Positions 16,711 through 25,331 of a stretch of DNA of 64,000 nucleotides are shown one piece after another. The DNA is from DATJSN01 sp035504095. Lineage in GTDB: Bacteria; Planctomycetota; Phycisphaerae; WQYP01. The DNA is taken from positions 1 to 64,000 of the forward strand of contig DATJSN010000079.1 of NCBI GenBank assembly GCA_035504095.1, written 5' to 3'. A program made the translations under genes and the position numbers. The notes beneath the pieces are model-generated. The model was not told the origin of the DNA. It made no database searches and worked only from the letters and a program-made list of their open reading frames with translations. Positions within the stretch are counted from its first letter, which is position 1. Every line of letters begins with the position of its first letter.

Positions 16711-18003
16711 ATGCCAATTGAAATCACAATGCCCAAGCTTTCGGACACCATGACGGATGGAACGCTGGTTCGCTGGCTTAAAAAAGAAAATGACAAAGTT
16801 AATCCCGGCGAGAACATCGCCGAGATCGAGACTGATAAGGCTGTCCAGGAACTTGAAGCATTCGAACCGGGAACAATCGCAAAAATTGTTGCACCGGAAG
16901 GAGGCAAAATTCCCGTTGGCGGGTTGATTGTCGTTCTTGCCAAACCGGGTGAAGATGTGGCCGCGGTCGCCAAAGCTGTAACAACATCTGCACCGGCGGC
17001 GAAATCAACTTCCACAGTTGCTCCGGTAACGACGCCATCCGCAATACCGGCTCCTGCGCCATCCGCGGCGCCTGCTCCCGCACCCGCTCCTTCGGTTGTA
17101 TCGAGTTTTCCGCCTGTCCAATCGTCATCAACAGTCGGAGACAGATCCGTCAAAATTTCCCCATTGGCCCGGAAGATCGCTCAAGAAAAAGGCTTAGACG
17201 TCTCCAGAGTGCATGGATCCGGCCCAGACGGCAGAATCATAAAACGGGATGTTTTAAGTTCTCCGGCGGGAGCGTCATTCGAATCATCCGGCCTATCCAA
17301 GTTATTGAGTGGATCAAAACTGGAAGCCAAAGCGATAGCTTTGAGTTCGGTGCGGCAGACCATTGCCCGCCGTTTGCTTCAATCCAAACAAACCATTCCG
17401 CATTTTTATGTTTCCATCGACGTGATTATGGATTCTTTGTTGGAAATTCGCAGAAGCGCCAATGAATTATTTGCCCCGAATAAATTGACAGTCACCGACT
17501 TAATCGCCCGTGCAGTTGCTCTTACTTTGGCACAATTTCCGGCGGTCAATGCCAGCTTTTCAGAAACTGAAATTATCCGGCATGGAACGGTAAATCTTGG
17601 TATCGCAGTTGCCGTCGAAGATGGATTAGTGGTGCCTGTTGTTCGTGATGCACAAATCAAAAACGTCCGGCAGATTTCGGGCGAGATTAAACAACTCGCT
17701 GACCTGGCGCGCAACCGTAAGCTCAAAGCTGAGCAAATGACCGGAAGTACGTTTACCATCAGCAATCTGGGGATGTATGGCGTTCGGGATTTTCAGGCCA
17801 TAATCAACCCGCCGGAATCGGCAATTCTGGCTATTGGCGGCACTGCAACCAGACCGATAGTCAAAAACGGCCATATTGTGCCCGCGGAAGTGATGTCGAT
17901 ATCGCTTTCAGCAGATCATCGCGTGGTTGATGGAGCTACCGGTGCGGAATTTTTAGGACGACTTAAGGTCGTACTGGAAAATCCGCTGGTTATTATGCTT
18001 TAA
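16711..18003 (+). CDS. pdhC: 2-oxoacid dehydrogenase E2 (dihydrolipoamide acyltransferase)
   Basis: Core acyltransferase of a pyruvate-type dehydrogenase complex, moving the acyl group from lipoate to CoA. An N-terminal lipoyl domain (residues 1-80) carries the lipoyl Lys at 43 (EIETDKAVQE). An Ala/Pro-rich linker follows, then a peripheral-subunit-binding domain (ISPLARKIAQEKGLDVSRVH, about 148-180) and the catalytic domain ending with the active-site DHRVVDGATG. The start at 16711 has GAGG 6 bp upstream. No E1 or E3 gene is adjacent, so the substrate type (pyruvate, branched-chain) is inferred only from similarity. Confidence 0.88.
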   Translation: MPIEITMPKLSDTMTDGTLVRWLKKENDKVNPGENIAEIETDKAVQELEAFEPGTIAKIVAPEGGKIPVGGLIVVLAKPGEDVAAVAKAVTTSAPAAKSTSTVAPVTTPSAIPAPAPSAAPAPAPAPSVVSSFPPVQSSSTVGDRSVKISPLARKIAQEKGLDVSRVHGSGPDGRIIKRDVLSSPAGASFESSGLSKLLSGSKLEAKAIALSSVRQTIARRLLQSKQTIPHFYVSIDVIMDSLLEIRRSANELFAPNKLTVTDLIARAVALTLAQFPAVNASFSETEIIRHGTVNLGIAVAVEDGLVVPVVRDAQIKNVRQISGEIKQLADLARNRKLKAEQMTGSTFTISNLGMYGVRDFQAIINPPESAILAIGGTATRPIVKNGHIVPAEVMSISLSADHRVVDGATGAEFLGRLKVVLENPLVIML

Positions 18004-18014
18004 TTTACAGGGTT

Positions 18015-18557
18015 CTAATATCCCGGATATCCCGGATTTTGTGGAATAATCACTTCATCAATGCCATAAATGGTGGCATTTCGCGTCACAATTGGCCCGG
18101 CTACGACATTGGCATTGTTGATTGTCAGAAATGTTGAACCATTGGAAACAACATACGCATTATCCTGATTTCCCATTTGAACTACGGGATATTTCGCTAC
18201 ATAAGCCGGATCGAGGGTATAAATCGCGATGTGATACCATAGCAGGTTGCGGAGTTTTTCCGATTCGTCAGGTTGTTCCAGCATGTCGATTGTTCCGGGA
18301 GGAAGTTTGTTGAATGCTTCATTAGTAGGAGCAAAAATTGTGTAAGCCCCCGGCATTTGCAAAGGATCATCGAATTTGGCTACCTCCATCAAATGCACAA
18401 AAGTGGAATAATCAGGGTTTGTATTCCATACCCCGTAAACACTATGAACCGTAGTATCTATATTAACATTAAAGGCTGTTTGCTTTTGACAGCCGTTGAT
18501 TGCCATCGTCAGAACGATTACACCGAGGCACATCGTTGAAAGTCTTTTCACTAGCAT
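18015..18557 (-). CDS. Fasciclin-domain lipoprotein
   Basis: 180 residues with a lipoprotein-like signal (MLVKRLSTMCLGVIVLTMAI, lipobox INGC). The mature part is one FAS1 domain: FVHLMEVAKFDDPLQMPG, the H1 motif YTIFAPTNEAFNKLP, and the H2-like end NATIYGIDEVIIP. FAS1 domains mediate adhesion at the cell surface. The start at 18557 has GAGGA about 8 bp upstream; the longer frame to 18608 puts polar residues before the signal. It converges with the E2 gene, 11 bp apart. Confidence 0.85.
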   Translation of the reverse strand: MLVKRLSTMCLGVIVLTMAINGCQKQTAFNVNIDTTVHSVYGVWNTNPDYSTFVHLMEVAKFDDPLQMPGAYTIFAPTNEAFNKLPPGTIDMLEQPDESEKLRNLLWYHIAIYTLDPAYVAKYPVVQMGNQDNAYVVSNGSTFLTINNANVVAGPIVTRNATIYGIDEVIIPQNPGYPGY

Positions 18558-18840
18558 GTACGGGTCCTCATTAAAGCCGGATCTCCACCGGGGGAGTATT
18601 ATAATCATTACCTCAGTTGTGTGGAACCTGTTTCGACGTCACTTATGAGCAGTTTGCACGAGATTATAAATCAGGTTCTATTACTAAAACTTGAATTCCA
18701 GTTTCGGGTACGTTATTGACAAAGTCAAATGTCCGAAAAGCAATGAGCCGATATTTTCCCCAATCGCGTTTATTGGTTGGATTTCAACTGGCCGTGTTAG
18801 GGAGCCGCAATTATCATGGTTGATGTTTGGCGACAATAAG

Positions 18841-19116
18841 AGACTCTAACAAAACAAGGCGGGGCCATGACGCTGAGAATTTCGGTCCCAGATAAGGAGC
18901 TTCGACGAAGCAAGTATTAAAATACAATACAGTGCGGAGAAACGACGCTGTATGGGGTCGAAAGGCACCGCGTCCCGAAGGGTTGGGTCGCAAATAGCCC
19001 ATCGGTGGCGTTGTTGGCCCTCGCTATATCATCTTTCGGATATGGCTTCGGGCCTTCGCCTTGCATCTGGGCCATTTGCGGCCCAACGCGGCTCCCGGCT
19101 TGTTTTGTAAGAGTCC
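18841..19116 (+). mobile_element. MITE-like element, full-length copy 1
   Basis: 276 bp bounded by inverted ends AGACTCTAACAAAACAAG and its complement CTTGTTTTGTAAGAGTCC. The interior has no credible ORF but folds: GTTGGGTCGCAAATAGCCCA pairs with TGGGCCATTTGCGGCCCAAC about 70 bases later, and ATACAG...CTGTAT flanks a smaller hairpin. It is clearly homologous, inverted, to 42055-42330 (roughly 85% by eye) and to the shortened 58998-59153. A target-site duplication is not clear. It ends 15 bp before the start of the histidine kinase gene. The rest of 18558-18840 is AT-rich and without a gene. Confidence 0.75.
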
Positions 19117-19131
19117 CTAAGAGAGGAAATC

Positions 19132-21114
19132 ATGCGCCTGACAGTCCGGCGCAAACTTATTGCCACCCTGATGCTGGTCGGATTACTGCCCATGGTTGTG
19201 GCCATGCCGGCAATTGTCGGAATTGGCGCAAGCTTGCGACTGGAGTACGTTCGCAGCAATTGCCTGAATCTGGCTCAAACTTCTGCACATGCTGTAAGTC
19301 TTCAAATTGGTTCAGAAATCAAAAGGGTGGCATTGTTAGCACAATTGCCTGTTGTTATTGATTTTGCGACTTCAAAAAATGCCGGCTCCTCTGGTATTAA
19401 TACACCCAGTAATGCTTCACCCGAATTCGTAAATGCGATAGTCGATAATTCGCTGGCGGATTCTCTGCGACTGTCCGGGAGAATTGGTCCTCCATATGCA
19501 CGATTTTTGATTACCGATCGATGGGGAAATGTGATTTCTTCCGACATCGTTCCCGGCGCTTGGAATCAGTCTGGCCTGGAATGGTGGCATCGCGCTTTCA
19601 GAGACAATCAGCCACACGGTTTTGTGGGAATATTAAATAACAACCTGACAATTGCCGCTCCAATGCTACAAAAATCAGACGGTCGATTTCTGGGTTATGT
19701 ATTGGAAACATCCGGCACTGATCAGCTTGAAGCGGAACTCAGTCGAGGGTCAACGGCGGAAAGGCTTACCGCAGAGATATATGACCGACAATTGAATATC
19801 CCTGTGTTGGTCAATGGCGGCGTGACTCTACCGCAAACTCATTCACAAACTCAGTCTGTCAATCAATCTTTTACCTGGTGGCATGATCTGGTTGAAGGGA
19901 CCATTTCTAGCAGCGCACCCGTAAATTTCATGGATTTGAATCGGGTGATGGCAGCGCCGATCATATTCCCTGAATGGACCGTCATTTTCGAAGAACCTTC
20001 TTTACGGGCCATAGAGCCGGTTTTTCAATATGCTCAGACATTCGGTATAGCCGGGTTGCTACTAATCGCCGGATTTTTGTTGCTTGGATTATTCATCAGC
20101 CAACATGAAATTATCCGGCCAATTATGCGATTGCGTCATGCGGCAAGTGCAGTCGGTCGCGGAGAATTGAACGTGAGGCTGCTTTCAGGTTCCGGCCGGG
20201 ATGCCACTTTTCGCCAGGATGAAATCGGAGATTTAGCTGCTGATTTCGATGCTATGACGCGGCAATTGCAGCGCAACATCGATCAGATCAGCAGCAACAA
20301 CAAGGCGCGGCAAAGGTTTATGGAGATTGCCGGGCACGAATTGCGCACGCCAACCACTCATATTATTTTAAAGACCGATCTGTTGCAGCGACAACTTGCA
20401 CAGGCTGGAATCGTGCGTCCGCAAGCATCACGCGTTGACCAGCCGGGGGATCCGCTTGTTCAAGTCTTCGGCTCCATCGACGACATTAATGCCGCAGGCC
20501 GCCGGATGGCAAAAATCATTGATAATTTGCTTAAACTCATTGAATCGAATAAGTTTATTTCTACATTTCAACGCCGTCTTTTTGATATACGTAGTCTGAT
20601 TCTTCATGTCTGTGAGCAACATCTCGGTTTTATTAATGCACGGAACCAGAAGCTGATTGTTAATGTGCCTGAGACACTTCCCCAGATGGACGGCGATCCG
20701 GACAAAATCCATGACGTTCTGGCAAATGTTATAAGCAACGCCATTCGTTTTTCACCCGATGGGGCGGAGATTCGAGTTTCCGCGCAATTATTAATCGGCG
20801 ACGTGTTGGAAATTGTCGTGGAAGATACCGGCGTTGGCATGCCGCAGCAGGTAATGGAAAAGCTCTTCGAGCCATTTCAGACTGGTGGCGAGTCCCTCCA
20901 ACATCGTAGCGGCACTTTTGAATATCAGAGCCAGGGTCTTGGCGTTGGACTGGCAATTGTAAGACGGTTTGTAGAACTTCACGGCGGGCTTATTCGTGTA
21001 CATTCATTGGAGCGGGGCACGAAAGTTCAGATTCTTCTACCTTTAACAGAAGACGTTATTGTCAGTAATGCATTTCTTTCGCAACAGCCGGATGCCGGCC
21101 CCGAATCTCCCTAA
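19132..21114 (+). CDS. Membrane sensor histidine kinase
   Basis: 660 residues. TM1 is about residues 13-35 and a second TM about 304-323 (IAGLLLIAGFLLLGLFI); between them lies a sensor region of about 270 residues, outside the cytoplasm. A HAMP-like linker follows (IIRPIMRLRHAASAVGRGEL), then the HisKA H-box (EIAGHELRTPTTHI) and an ATPase domain with N (NVISNAIRFSPDG), G1 (EDTGVGMP) and G2 (GLGVGLAIV) boxes. The start has AGAGGAA 6 bp upstream. No response regulator is adjacent. The stimulus is unknown. Upstream sequence is entirely the MITE copy 1, which may have displaced or supplied its promoter. Confidence 0.9.
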   Translation: MRLTVRRKLIATLMLVGLLPMVVAMPAIVGIGASLRLEYVRSNCLNLAQTSAHAVSLQIGSEIKRVALLAQLPVVIDFATSKNAGSSGINTPSNASPEFVNAIVDNSLADSLRLSGRIGPPYARFLITDRWGNVISSDIVPGAWNQSGLEWWHRAFRDNQPHGFVGILNNNLTIAAPMLQKSDGRFLGYVLETSGTDQLEAELSRGSTAERLTAEIYDRQLNIPVLVNGGVTLPQTHSQTQSVNQSFTWWHDLVEGTISSSAPVNFMDLNRVMAAPIIFPEWTVIFEEPSLRAIEPVFQYAQTFGIAGLLLIAGFLLLGLFISQHEIIRPIMRLRHAASAVGRGELNVRLLSGSGRDATFRQDEIGDLAADFDAMTRQLQRNIDQISSNNKARQRFMEIAGHELRTPTTHIILKTDLLQRQLAQAGIVRPQASRVDQPGDPLVQVFGSIDDINAAGRRMAKIIDNLLKLIESNKFISTFQRRLFDIRSLILHVCEQHLGFINARNQKLIVNVPETLPQMDGDPDKIHDVLANVISNAIRFSPDGAEIRVSAQLLIGDVLEIVVEDTGVGMPQQVMEKLFEPFQTGGESLQHRSGTFEYQSQGLGVGLAIVRRFVELHGGLIRVHSLERGTKVQILLPLTEDVIVSNAFLSQQPDAGPESP

Positions 21115-21121
21115 ATGTATT

Positions 21122-21787
21122 TTATCGCGGGTAAATCGTGTCCCTCATGGCAACCTGAAGCACCAGAGACGGATGCAGTGCCATAACCTGGTCAATCGGA
21201 CGGTCGGCGTAAACCTGAGCAAGTTCGGAAATCATCGGACTAAGGCTCGAAAGTAAATGTTGTCCTACGCTTTCATCAAGGGGTATCGACTGCACAGCAG
21301 ATTTGATAATCATTCTGGCCGCACGGAACAGATACATGGCGATCGCACGTACCTGTTGAGCAGTCGCCTCGCTCACCAGCACGCCGAAAGCTATAGCATT
21401 ATGTATACCACCTTCACTCGCCATAGGATCAACTTCGTAATGCAGACTTTGAGCCCATTCCCAACGGCGCGAAAGCTCCCAAAGATGCGCTCCCATTTGC
21501 AATGAGGCCTTGCGAATATCCTCAGGGAGTTGATGGTTGGACAGAACGCTCGATACTTTCGGCAATTGATCCAGCACACCGTGCCTGGCAACGCGAAACG
21601 CAGCGCCGGCGGCGACGCCTTCCGCTGGGCCAATGGATTGATGCAAAGCTACATTTAGAAGTTGGAGCACCTGATCGGCATTGCGTAGATACCCTTGTCG
21701 GACAAGATTTGAAATTTGGAAGCAATCGGGATAGCCGCCTGCGTTGGGTGCGGATTCAACAAGCTGCATCAAACCAAGTACATTCAA
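21122..21787 (-). CDS. UreF-like urease accessory protein, orphan
   Basis: 221 residues, all-helical by appearance, matching the UreF pattern: LGLMQLVESAPNAGGYPDCF at the N terminus (UreF: LLQLASPALPVGGFS), then the conserved C-terminal half with IHNAIAFGVLVSEATAQQ and SIPLDESVGQHLLSSLSP (UreF: A..LIPLGQTAGQ.LL). UreF is a scaffold in the UreDFG nickel-loading complex of urease. No ureABC, ureD, ureE or ureG is present here, so it either serves genes elsewhere or has another role. It is convergent with the histidine kinase, 7 bp apart. Confidence 0.65.
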   Translation of the reverse strand: MNVLGLMQLVESAPNAGGYPDCFQISNLVRQGYLRNADQVLQLLNVALHQSIGPAEGVAAGAAFRVARHGVLDQLPKVSSVLSNHQLPEDIRKASLQMGAHLWELSRRWEWAQSLHYEVDPMASEGGIHNAIAFGVLVSEATAQQVRAIAMYLFRAARMIIKSAVQSIPLDESVGQHLLSSLSPMISELAQVYADRPIDQVMALHPSLVLQVAMRDTIYPR

Positions 21788-21962
21788 CGCCTGAATCTCC
21801 CGTTCAATTCAAGTCCGTTGCCTTCTCCTACTAAACATTATATCGAGTTTTTCTCGGCTGATTCAAAATATTTTTCCCAGCCGTATCCCACAAAATTGAC
21901 AACTGGTCTGTAAAAGGCATAGGCGGTATTATCACGCATCATTTTATTGGAGTTGGTTCAGA

Positions 21963-23426
21963 GTGCATGAACAACGATATATCGCAGTAGACATGGGGGC
22001 GGAATCCGGCCGAGTAATGGTAGCCACGCTGGGAGATGGTGGCGTACTTTTGCATGAGGTTCACCGTTTTGCCAATGGTCCGGTGAAGGCCGGAAAAACT
22101 CTCTATTGGGATATTTTGCATCTATGGAACGAAATTCAGGCTGGTATCAACAGGGCTCTCACGGATCATTCGGGCATCAGTGGAATCGGGGTAGATACCT
22201 GGGGAGTTGATTTCGGACTCTTAGATCAGAATGGGGAACTGATTTCCAATCCCGTACACTATCGTGATGCGCGAACGGTTGGTATGCCCGACAAATTCTT
22301 TGCCCGAATTCCGAAGGAAAAAGTTTATAGCATCACCGGTATCCAAACCATGCCGCTGAACACCCTCTTTCAGCTTCTGGCATTGGCTCAAAATAATCCC
22401 CAAATACTGGATCGCGCCAGGCATCTGCTTTTTACACCCGATTTAATTGTTTACTGGCTTACCGGCCAGTGCTGCAACGAATACACCATAGCCAGTACTT
22501 CACAAATGCTTGATGCACAACAGAGAAAATGGTCATCGGCAATACTCGACGCAATTCCCATTAAATCATCGCTGTTGCCATCGCTGGTTATGCCAGGGTC
22601 CTCATGTGGAACAGTTTCAGCAGATATCGGACAGGCAACAGGAATACCGGTAATGGCGGTCGGCAGTCATGACACCGCCAGTGCCGTTGCTGCAGTACCG
22701 GCTCAGTCCGAAAATTGGCTTTTCCTTTCCAGCGGTACCTGGAGTTTGCTGGGAACTGAAGTGGATCGTCCGGTGCTTTCTCCCAAAGCGCTCGAATATG
22801 AATTGACAAATGAAGGCGGGGTGGGTGGAAAAATACTTTTGCTCAAGAATATCGCCGGATTGTGGTTGTTACAGGAATGTCGTCGTGCCTGGGCCAAGCA
22901 GGGTAAGGAATTTGAATATCGTACCCTGGTACAGCTTGCACGTGAGGAAGAAAGTCATACCACTTTATTGGATATTGAGGATCCATCCATGTTGGCACCG
23001 GGCGATATGCCTCACAAAATCGTCGAACAATGCCGCCGATCCGGTCAGAATCCGCCCACTACCCCCGGGCAATTTACTAGAGTCATTCTTGAAACGCTCG
23101 CTGTAACCTATGCGCGTGTACATGCGATGCTTGCGGAAGTAACCGGGCGGAGATTTACTCATCTGCACATTGTCGGCGGTGGATCACAGAATGAATTGCT
23201 TAACCAAATGGCGGCGGACGCCACTGGGTTGGAAGTGCTTGCGGGACCTGTCGAAGCCACTGCCATCGGCAATGTTTTGGCCCAGGCAATAGCAGCCGGA
23301 CAAATTGATTCACTGGCTACAGGTCGGGGGTTGGTGGCAAAAACCGCTCAGTTGAGAAGGTATTTTCCCCATGATACGCAGCGCTGGGACAAATGGCGTT
23401 CGGCGCAAGTTAAGATCGCGGGATGA
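21963..23426 (+). CDS. rhaB: Rhamnulokinase RhaB
   Basis: FGGY-family kinase that phosphorylates L-rhamnulose. The N-terminal half has AVDMGAESGRVMVA (phosphate-binding loop), VHRFANGPVKAGKTLYWDI, GVDTWGVDFGLLDQNGEL and NPVHYRDART, all hallmarks of RhaB rather than glycerol or xylulose kinases. The C-terminal half has VGSHDTASAVAAVP, LFLSSGTWSLLG and the adenosine loop HIVGGGSQNELL. 487 residues is normal. The start is GTG, with GGAG at 21949-21952. The next gene, an RbsD/FucU mutarotase, fits a deoxysugar catabolic pair. No rhaA or rhaD is visible. Confidence 0.92.
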   Translation: MHEQRYIAVDMGAESGRVMVATLGDGGVLLHEVHRFANGPVKAGKTLYWDILHLWNEIQAGINRALTDHSGISGIGVDTWGVDFGLLDQNGELISNPVHYRDARTVGMPDKFFARIPKEKVYSITGIQTMPLNTLFQLLALAQNNPQILDRARHLLFTPDLIVYWLTGQCCNEYTIASTSQMLDAQQRKWSSAILDAIPIKSSLLPSLVMPGSSCGTVSADIGQATGIPVMAVGSHDTASAVAAVPAQSENWLFLSSGTWSLLGTEVDRPVLSPKALEYELTNEGGVGGKILLLKNIAGLWLLQECRRAWAKQGKEFEYRTLVQLAREEESHTTLLDIEDPSMLAPGDMPHKIVEQCRRSGQNPPTTPGQFTRVILETLAVTYARVHAMLAEVTGRRFTHLHIVGGGSQNELLNQMAADATGLEVLAGPVEATAIGNVLAQAIAAGQIDSLATGRGLVAKTAQLRRYFPHDTQRWDKWRSAQVKIAG

Positions 23427-23477
23427 ATTCCGACTCGCACGATTTCTGTGTGTTCAATTATCTGAAAGGATCAACTC

Positions 23478-23921
23478 ATGCTCAAAGGCAACGTCATTCA
23501 GCCGCAAATTTTATCCACTCTGGGCCGTGCGGGTCACGGAAGCAAAATTCTCATAGCCGACGGTAATTATCCATTCAGTACTCGTCGTGGATCAAACGCT
23601 GAATTAGTGTTTTTGAATCTGTCACCGGGAAAGCTTAATGTGACGGACGTTTTGGAATCATTACTTACAGTAGTTCCGGTGGAAGAAGCTGTGGTAATGG
23701 CGCCAAATCGTACTGGTCCTTACGCCATGAAAACGGATCCGCCGATTTTCGCTGAATTCATCAAGTTGCTCAAAAAGAACGCACCGGATTTAGACCTGAA
23801 AAAAGTGGATCGGTTTGCCTTTTATGATTTAGTTTCCACTTCTGACACCTGCCTGATCATTGCTACAGGTGAACAGCGAATCTATGCCAATCTGCTTTTG
23901 ACCATCGGCGTTGTTAAGTAA
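23478..23921 (+). CDS. RbsD/FucU-family sugar mutarotase
   Basis: 147 residues spanning the whole RbsD/FucU fold: LGRAGHGSKILIADGNYPFS (His and Asp of the active site), then GKLNVTDVLESLLTVVPVEE and FYDLVSTSDTCLIIATGEQR with the Tyr that contacts sugar. The family interconverts pyranose/furanose or alpha/beta anomers of ribose and fucose. Being 51 bp after rhaB, it probably supplies the right anomer for the same deoxysugar pathway. Whether the substrate is L-fucose-like or L-rhamnose cannot be read from the sequence. AAAGGA sits 7 bp before the start. Confidence 0.88.
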   Translation: MLKGNVIQPQILSTLGRAGHGSKILIADGNYPFSTRRGSNAELVFLNLSPGKLNVTDVLESLLTVVPVEEAVVMAPNRTGPYAMKTDPPIFAEFIKLLKKNAPDLDLKKVDRFAFYDLVSTSDTCLIIATGEQRIYANLLLTIGVVK

Positions 23922-23967
23922 CTTTTGGTTATTTGCGCCGCCGCTCAGTGATTCTTAGAGCCTCTTA

Positions 23968-24477
23968 ATGAACATTGTGCTAATTGGTTATCGTGGTGCG
24001 GGTAAAACCAGCGTCGGCCGCTTGTTGGCAGCTCGGCTAAACATGAAATTTGTAGATATCGATGATCTGATCGTAAACAAGGCCGGTAAAACTATTCGTG
24101 AAATATTCGAATCCGGTGGTGAACAAGTATTTCGTGATCTGGAGGTTGCGGCTGTTGTAGAAGCGGTCTCGCGCGATGATGTTGTCATCGCCGCGGGCGG
24201 CGGCGTCGTGTTGAGGCCGGAGAATATAAACCATCTGAAGCAAAACGGCCGGGTGGTCTGGCTTTCCGTCCCTCCGGAAATTCTCTGGCAAAGAATTCAG
24301 CTTGACCGGCAAACCGCCGAGATGCGTCCGAATCTTACTTCGGCAGGTGGATTAGAGGAAATTCGCAGACTTTTGGAAATTCGCGGTCCACTTTATCAGG
24401 CTGCTGCGGATATAACTGTAGATGCATCGCATAATGACATTGAACATATCGTGCATTTTCTGGCTGAAATGGTTTAA
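23968..24477 (+). CDS. aroK: Shikimate kinase
   Basis: Phosphorylates shikimate at O3 in aromatic amino acid synthesis. 169 residues with Walker A (GYRGAGKTSVGR, residues 7-18), DIDDLI (shikimate-binding Asp), the R in FRDLE, GGGVVLR and the lid RPNLT. No other shikimate-pathway gene is adjacent. The TTAGAGCCTCTTA just before the ATG resembles the end motif of the MITE family, but weakly. Confidence 0.94.
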   Translation: MNIVLIGYRGAGKTSVGRLLAARLNMKFVDIDDLIVNKAGKTIREIFESGGEQVFRDLEVAAVVEAVSRDDVVIAAGGGVVLRPENINHLKQNGRVVWLSVPPEILWQRIQLDRQTAEMRPNLTSAGGLEEIRRLLEIRGPLYQAAADITVDASHNDIEHIVHFLAEMV

Positions 24478-24496
24478 CGATTGTACGGCAAAGCGA

Positions 24497-25243
24497 TTAT
24501 GTCGCCATGGGTAGTTCCATGCGGAAATTTGTCCCTTTTCCTGGTTCGCTGGTAACCGCGATGTGTCCACGGTGTTCTTCAACGATGCGTCGCGTTGTAG
24601 CCAGACCAAGGCCTGTACCGCCTTTCTTAGTCGTAAAATACGCTTCAAATATTCGTGGCATAATTTCTGGGGTGATGCCAACGCCGGTATCGGAAACATC
24701 AACAAATGCACGATCCTGATCCACGTGGGTGCGGATGATCAGTTCACCACCTGATGGCATAGCTTGAATTGCATTGAGCATAAGATTGAGCAGAGCCTGT
24801 TTAAAAAGATTGGCATCCAGCACACATACAGGATCAATGGATGAAAGGCTCGCGTGCAGTCGCACTCCGGCCGCCATCGCCTGGGGCTGGAAAAAATCAA
24901 TCAAATCTCGCACCAGGCCATTGAGCTTTACAGGTTGGGTGCGAATTTCCAGCCGTCCGGCGAAACGGAGAAAATCATCAAGAGTCTGACTTAAACGTTC
25001 CACTTCTTTACGCAATGTCGCCGTACGAGACTGACTGGACTGGGCGCCGGGTAATTTTGCAAGGTCTTCCTGCAACAATTGTAGATTAAGTTTTACTGTC
25101 GAAAGTGGATTTTTGAGCTCATGGGCCAAACCTGCGGCCAGTTCGCCCAGTTGCGTTAATTGCCGTTGCCGTGCGATGCGCTCCCGCTCACGTTTATCCA
25201 ATTCAGCGGATTCAGCGGGTGATCCGGACGCAAATTCAGGCAT
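24497..25243 (-). CDS. Soluble NtrB-type histidine kinase
   Basis: 248 residues with no membrane segment and no PAS domain. The N terminus is a short charged helix (ELDKRERERIARQRQL), then the HisKA H-box GLAHELKNPLSTVKLN near residue 42, and the ATPase domain with N box (NLMLNAIQAMPSGGEL), DTGVGI and GTGLGLATTRRIVEEHRG. It has the NtrB/ZraS look and would partner a sigma-54-type or other regulator not present here. It follows pnp on the same strand by 88 bp, so it may be co-transcribed. The loss of a sensor domain may mean it is controlled by another protein. Confidence 0.87.
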   Translation of the reverse strand: MPEFASGSPAESAELDKRERERIARQRQLTQLGELAAGLAHELKNPLSTVKLNLQLLQEDLAKLPGAQSSQSRTATLRKEVERLSQTLDDFLRFAGRLEIRTQPVKLNGLVRDLIDFFQPQAMAAGVRLHASLSSIDPVCVLDANLFKQALLNLMLNAIQAMPSGGELIIRTHVDQDRAFVDVSDTGVGITPEIMPRIFEAYFTTKKGGTGLGLATTRRIVEEHRGHIAVTSEPGKGTNFRMELPMAT

Positions 25244-25331
25244 GGATTCGATCTCGGATGAATGCGTTAGTACTGATATGTGATTTCGCCACGCGGCGAA
25301 TCATTATCGTTTTTGCACGTCGCATTTTCGA

